From assembly GCA_934500865.1 (NCBI GenBank), contig CAKSUD010000071.1:1-8190 (forward strand): a DNA stretch of 8,190 bases, in the 5' to 3' direction. The notes below the pieces were generated by a model that saw nothing but the letters and a program-made list of their open reading frames with translations, searched no databases and was not told the DNA's origin. A program made the translations under genes and the position numbers. The DNA comes from an uncultured Clostridia bacterium. Its GTDB lineage: Bacteria > Bacillota > Clostridia > TANB77 > RGIG9151. Of the stretch, positions 6,308 through 8,190 are shown piece by piece. The stretch's first letter is position 1; the number at the start of each line of letters is the position of its first letter.

Positions 6308-6808
6308 TCATTTTCTCCTCTTCGCTCTACTAATTAAAGCCACAGGATCAAGCATTTCTGCCATATTCAGTATAGGCATACTTTTAATTACCTCTACTCC
6401 ATCTCTGTTAATAACACTATACTTGTCATTATCTCCTAACACAACAGCATAATAGAATGAATCAAAGTTTCCCACTTCTCTATACGTATTCTTGGTCAAC
6501 ATGTTGCCTTCTTCATCGATGAATGTCCACCGCTCAAAGAAAAGTTTCACCGCCGCTAATCCATTGACGAACCTTTTCACATCACAGTATTCCTCAAAAG
6601 CTCTTTTGCCGTTGCCATCTATGAATCCTCTTTTTCCATTCTTGGAAATTACTGCGTAGCCACTGAAAAAATAATCAATGTTGTCAAACTCAGGTTTGCA
6701 AACAACTTCGCCGGTTTCTTCTCTCTTTACACCCCACAGTCCATTTTCCTCAAAAGCCACCAGAGACATGCCAAGATCCTTTTCGTTATTATACATAACG
6801 CACATCAT
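6308..6808 (-). CDS. WG-repeat protein
   Basis: The protein is built from degenerate WG (KWG) repeats, beta-rich units of about 35 residues of unknown biochemical role. Repeat-like units start near ENGLWGVKREETGEVV (about residues 21-36), NGKRGFIDGNGKRAF, ERWTFIDEEGN and DKYSVINRDGVEV; between them are segments such as FFSGYAVI and FVNGLAAV typical of the family. There is no signal peptide or membrane helix, so it is probably cytoplasmic. At 166 aa it is short for the family. The start is uncertain. The ATG pair at 6808/6805 follows an AGGGG separated by a hairpin. An ATG at 6769 (MSLVAFEENGLWG, 153 aa) has AAGGA 7 nt upstream and fits usual family N-termini well. Its stop lies next to the small membrane protein start, suggesting coupled translation. 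Confidence 0.8.
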   Translation of the reverse strand: MMCVMYNNEKDLGMSLVAFEENGLWGVKREETGEVVCKPEFDNIDYFFSGYAVISKNGKRGFIDGNGKRAFEEYCDVKRFVNGLAAVKLFFERWTFIDEEGNMLTKNTYREVGNFDSFYYAVVLGDNDKYSVINRDGVEVIKSMPILNMAEMLDPVALISRAKRRK

Positions 6809-6827
6809 AGCAACAATTAGTTGCTAT
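6807..6827 (-). promoter_or_regulatory. Hairpin between ribosome site and start of the WG gene
   Basis: ATAGCAAC and GTTGCTAT are perfect 8-bp arms with a five-base loop. On the minus strand the hairpin lies between AAAGGGG (6836-6830) and the ATG at 6805-6803. Unfolded, the site is more than 20 nt from the ATG; folded, it is only about three unpaired bases plus the helix away. It may be a translation control element, or an operator if the real start is 6769. Confidence 0.45.
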
Positions 6828-6839
6828 TTCCCCTTTCTT

Positions 6840-6853
6840 AATTTACGTAAATT
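6840..6853. promoter_or_regulatory. 14-bp palindrome at the WG-gene promoter
   Basis: AATTTACGTAAATT is a perfect palindrome overlapping the -10 box and predicted transcription start of the minus-strand promoter. The position suits a repressor site, but no regulator is known. Confidence 0.4.
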
Positions 6854-6879
6854 GTATCACATTTTTTATGGAATGTCAA
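6851..6879 (-). promoter_or_regulatory. SigA promoter of the WG-repeat operon
   Basis: A perfect TTGACA (6879-6874) is separated by 17 nt from TACAAT (6856-6851, five of six). This is the best consensus promoter in the window. Confidence 0.85.
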
Positions 6880-6910
6880 AAACTTTATGTTACTGATAGT
6901 GACAGGTTAG

Positions 6911-6939
6911 TTGTAAAAATTAAGAAAATAAATTAGACT
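6911..6939 (+). promoter_or_regulatory. Possible SigA promoter of the Nudix pseudogene
   Basis: TTGTAA (6911-6916) and TAGACT (6934-6939) are 17 nt apart, each four of six to consensus. They lie divergent to the WG promoter. The call is weak, but the position is sensible. Confidence 0.35.
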
Positions 6940-6962
6940 GATTGTAAAAAGGAGGAGATTAC

Positions 6963-7434
6963 ATGGATTGCTGTTTTGTTGATGGAAATAAAAGATTTAG
7001 GTATCGCGCCTGTGCAATAATTATCGAAGATAATGAAGTACTCTTTGCCAAAAATGCTTTAGATGACTATTATTATTCCATAGGTGGAGCTGTTGAAGTT
7101 GGAGAAACACTAGAAGATGCTGTAAAAAGAGAAGTTTTAGAAGAAACCGGCGAGGACTATGAAATTGACAGACTTGCATTTTTCCATGAAAACTTCTTTA
7201 ACGGTTCAGGGACTTTAAATGGCTTTGAATGCCACTAGATTGCATTTTATTTTTTATGAAGCCTAAAGGTAAAAGGACTTAAAATGCAATAGCACAGCCA
7301 CCTGCGGTGCAAAAGAATCTGTATGCTGGTTACCAATTGATAGATTAAAAAATTACAAGGCATTCCCTAAGTTTTTAGCCGATGAATTAGGATGCTTATC
7401 GAATGAGGTTAAACATATTGTAACTAAAGAGTAA
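6963..7434 (+). pseudogene. Nudix hydrolase, broken by one nonsense codon and two frameshifts
   Basis: The intact ancestor would be a Nudix pyrophosphohydrolase of about 157 aa. The first 91 codons read normally and contain the Nudix box GGAVEVGETLEDAVKREVLE followed by ETGE, so the metal-binding residues are kept. Codon 92 is TAG (7236-7238) where relatives have Glu (FECHE). The reading then continues as IAFYFL, shifts by -1 near 7254-7256 to MKPKGKRT, and by -1 again near 7277-7279 to LKCNSTATCGAKESVCWLPID and on to a stop at 7432. Joined across the three lesions, the product matches my recollection of the family without internal gaps. The ribosome site GGAGGAG (6951-6957) is intact, 5 nt from the ATG, so a truncated 91-aa protein could still be made. 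It would lack the C-terminal strands and helix and is probably non-functional. Confidence 0.85.
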
Positions 7435-7462
7435 AAAACGGAAGAAAAATCTTCCGTTTTTT
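7433..7462. terminator. Bidirectional terminator between the Nudix pseudogene and the GNAT gene
   Basis: Perfect 13-bp arms (7433-7445 and 7450-7462, AAAAAACGGAAGA and its complement) surround an AAAA loop, with T runs on both strands. It overlaps both stop codons and serves the two convergent genes. Confidence 0.95.
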
Positions 7463-7979
7463 ATAACATAATCCAATATCTCTCTAATTCACATTTATCT
7501 TCCTCACAAAACACATTATTTTCATAAATGCCACCATTTTTCAAAATAGTCTTTCTACTTCCTACATTGCTAACTTTACAAGTGAGCAAAACCTTTTTTA
7601 AACCAATCTTCTTACAATATGGCAAACATGAGCTTAGCATAAAATTTGCATAGCCTTTTCTTCTTTCGCACGGTCTTACAGAATATCCAATATGTCCGCC
7701 ATACTTCTCTAAAAACTCGTTAAAATAGTGTCTCACTTGTATCATGCCAACTAATTTGTCATCTTCTTCCCTTATACACAAAAATTGTGTGCATTGTACA
7801 ATTCCATTCGGTATTGTAAATTTATTCGTAAGTTCTCTAGTTTTTCTTATCCATTCAATAGGGTCTTCTATTTTACTAAGCATACCACATCCGTCCATAG
7901 AATCGTTTGAATCTATAAACTCTTTTCTATATTCTGCTATTTGCGTGACATATTTTTCATCAGGTTCTATTAGTTTCAT
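7461..7979 (-). CDS. GNAT-family N-acetyltransferase
   Basis: This is a predicted acetyl-CoA-dependent acetyltransferase with unknown substrate, resembling the group of predicted acetyltransferases that contains proteins of about 170 aa. The acetyl-CoA binding motif is GHIGYSVRPCERRKGYA (about residues 95-111), with the R-R-K-G-Y-A pyrophosphate loop after the beta-4 strand IGYSV. A strand VLLTCKVSN and helix SRKTILKNGG follow, as usual in motif B. A frame from the ATG at 7988 abuts AGGAG (7993-7989) with no spacing. The ATG at 7979 is 9 nt away and gives a 172-aa protein beginning MKLIEPDEKYV, so I prefer it. It appears monocistronic, with its own promoter and a shared terminator. The domain looks complete. 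Confidence 0.88.
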   Translation of the reverse strand: MKLIEPDEKYVTQIAEYRKEFIDSNDSMDGCGMLSKIEDPIEWIRKTRELTNKFTIPNGIVQCTQFLCIREEDDKLVGMIQVRHYFNEFLEKYGGHIGYSVRPCERRKGYANFMLSSCLPYCKKIGLKKVLLTCKVSNVGSRKTILKNGGIYENNVFCEEDKCELERYWIML

Positions 7980-7988
7980 ATAGTTCAT

Positions 7989-7993
7989 CTCCT
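7989..7993 (-). promoter_or_regulatory. GNAT gene ribosome binding site, decides the start
   Basis: AGGAG is followed immediately by ATGAACTAT and then ATG. The first ATG has no spacing; the second (7979-7977) has 9 nt. Confidence 0.75.
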
Positions 7994-8000
7994 ACTATTG

Positions 8001-8029
8001 ATTATCCTATATGATTAGTCCTTTTTCAA
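8001..8029 (-). promoter_or_regulatory. SigA promoter of the GNAT gene
   Basis: TTGAAA (8029-8024) and GATAAT (8006-8001) each match consensus at five of six positions with a 17-nt spacer, giving a leader of about 15-20 nt. Confidence 0.7.
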
Positions 8030-8052
8030 GATTAGTTGTAAAAATAATTTAT

Positions 8053-8086
8053 TTGACTATATACTCCTAAAGGAGTATATAGTCAA
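8053..8086. promoter_or_regulatory. 34-bp near-perfect palindrome with overlapping promoter-like boxes on both strands
   Basis: The 16-base arms (8053-8068 and 8071-8086) are exact complements around a central AA. Each strand reads TTGACT, 17 nt, TATATA, so by symmetry the same promoter-like pair faces both ways, with CTCCTAAAGGAG in the shared spacer. There is no T run, so it is not a terminator. It looks like a promoter/operator for a dimeric regulator. The minus-strand start would lie about 70 nt upstream of the GNAT gene; the plus-strand start would run straight into the terminator at 8097. Confidence 0.55.
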
Positions 8087-8096
8087 CATAGCACAA

Positions 8097-8124
8097 AAAA
8101 TCACACCCATATAGGTGTGATTTT
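8097..8124. terminator. Bidirectional intrinsic terminator
   Basis: AAAATCACACC (8097-8107) and GGTGTGATTTT (8114-8124) are perfect 11-bp arms with a six-base loop. On the minus strand it follows the partial gene's stop by about 5 nt and ends in a T run. Confidence 0.9.
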
Positions 8125-8129
8125 CTTCT

Positions 8130-8190
8130 TTACTTATCGAAAGCCGGATTTGTTGCATAGAAGTTCTTTGAATCCAACTTATCAATTACC
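8130..8190 (-). CDS. C-terminal end of an unidentified gene (partial)
   Basis: The minus strand is open from the window edge to TAA at 8132-8130 and encodes VIDKLDSKNFYATNPAFDK. Of the three frames it is the only one without early stops, and a strong terminator follows at once, which supports a real gene end. The 19 residues are too few to name a family. Confidence 0.55.
   Translation of the reverse strand, partial: VIDKLDSKNFYATNPAFDK

Noticed and set aside
6907..6920. 14-base string TTAGTTGTAAAAAT also present at 8032-8045
   Set aside because: Short and AT-rich in an AT-rich genome; the flanks differ and the positions relative to promoters are inconsistent.
6963..7434. Programmed frameshifting or stop readthrough in the Nudix gene
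   Set aside because: It would need one stop readthrough and two separate frame changes, with no slippery heptamer evident; decay is simpler.

Overview
The window reads as an ordinary chromosomal segment of an endospore-forming, AT-rich Bacillota, most likely class Clostridia and plausibly a Lachnospirales-type gut organism. The evidence is the sporulation genes spoIVA and dpaA, low-GC codon use, strong AGGAGG-type ribosome binding sites and a SigE-type promoter. I see no phage, plasmid, CRISPR, tRNA or rRNA sequence. Almost all genes lie on the minus strand; the exception is a decayed Nudix gene on the plus strand.

Layout by coordinate: spoIVA (coat basement-layer ATPase, 65-1543) with an AT-rich terminator at 1-46 and a SigE-like promoter at 1579-1607; a 212-bp structured element with 24-bp terminal inverted repeats (1639-1850); dpaA (dipicolinate synthase subunit A, 1891-2724) with its own terminator, and no dpaB; a cold-shock protein gene (2849-3049) with a SigA promoter, a structured leader and a terminator; uvrA (3183-6002); a two-gene unit of a WG-repeat protein and a 59-aa two-helix membrane protein (6126-6808); a broken Nudix hydrolase (6963-7434); a GNAT acetyltransferase (7461-7979) with its own promoter; a 34-bp palindrome (8053-8086); a bidirectional terminator; and the last 19 codons of a further minus-strand gene.

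Functionally, spoIVA and dpaA both act in the mother cell during sporulation: one anchors the coat, the other makes the spore-core calcium chelator. They are separately transcribed here. uvrA starts nucleotide excision repair. csp is an RNA chaperone whose promoter sits just past the uvrA stop. The 6.1-8.2 kb part is accessory: small or poorly known genes, one pseudogene and several operator-like palindromes.

The least explained feature is the 1639-1850 element. It can fold end to end into one branched hairpin. Inside it are two perfect stem-loops with GGAT in the loop, one carrying the core of the CsrA-binding consensus, and a GAGYGA motif occurs four times. It could be a MITE-like repeat, a structured RNA, or both. 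In five genes a start codon lies almost on top of the Shine-Dalgarno sequence and a second in-frame start lies 6-9 nt from it; I used the second start.
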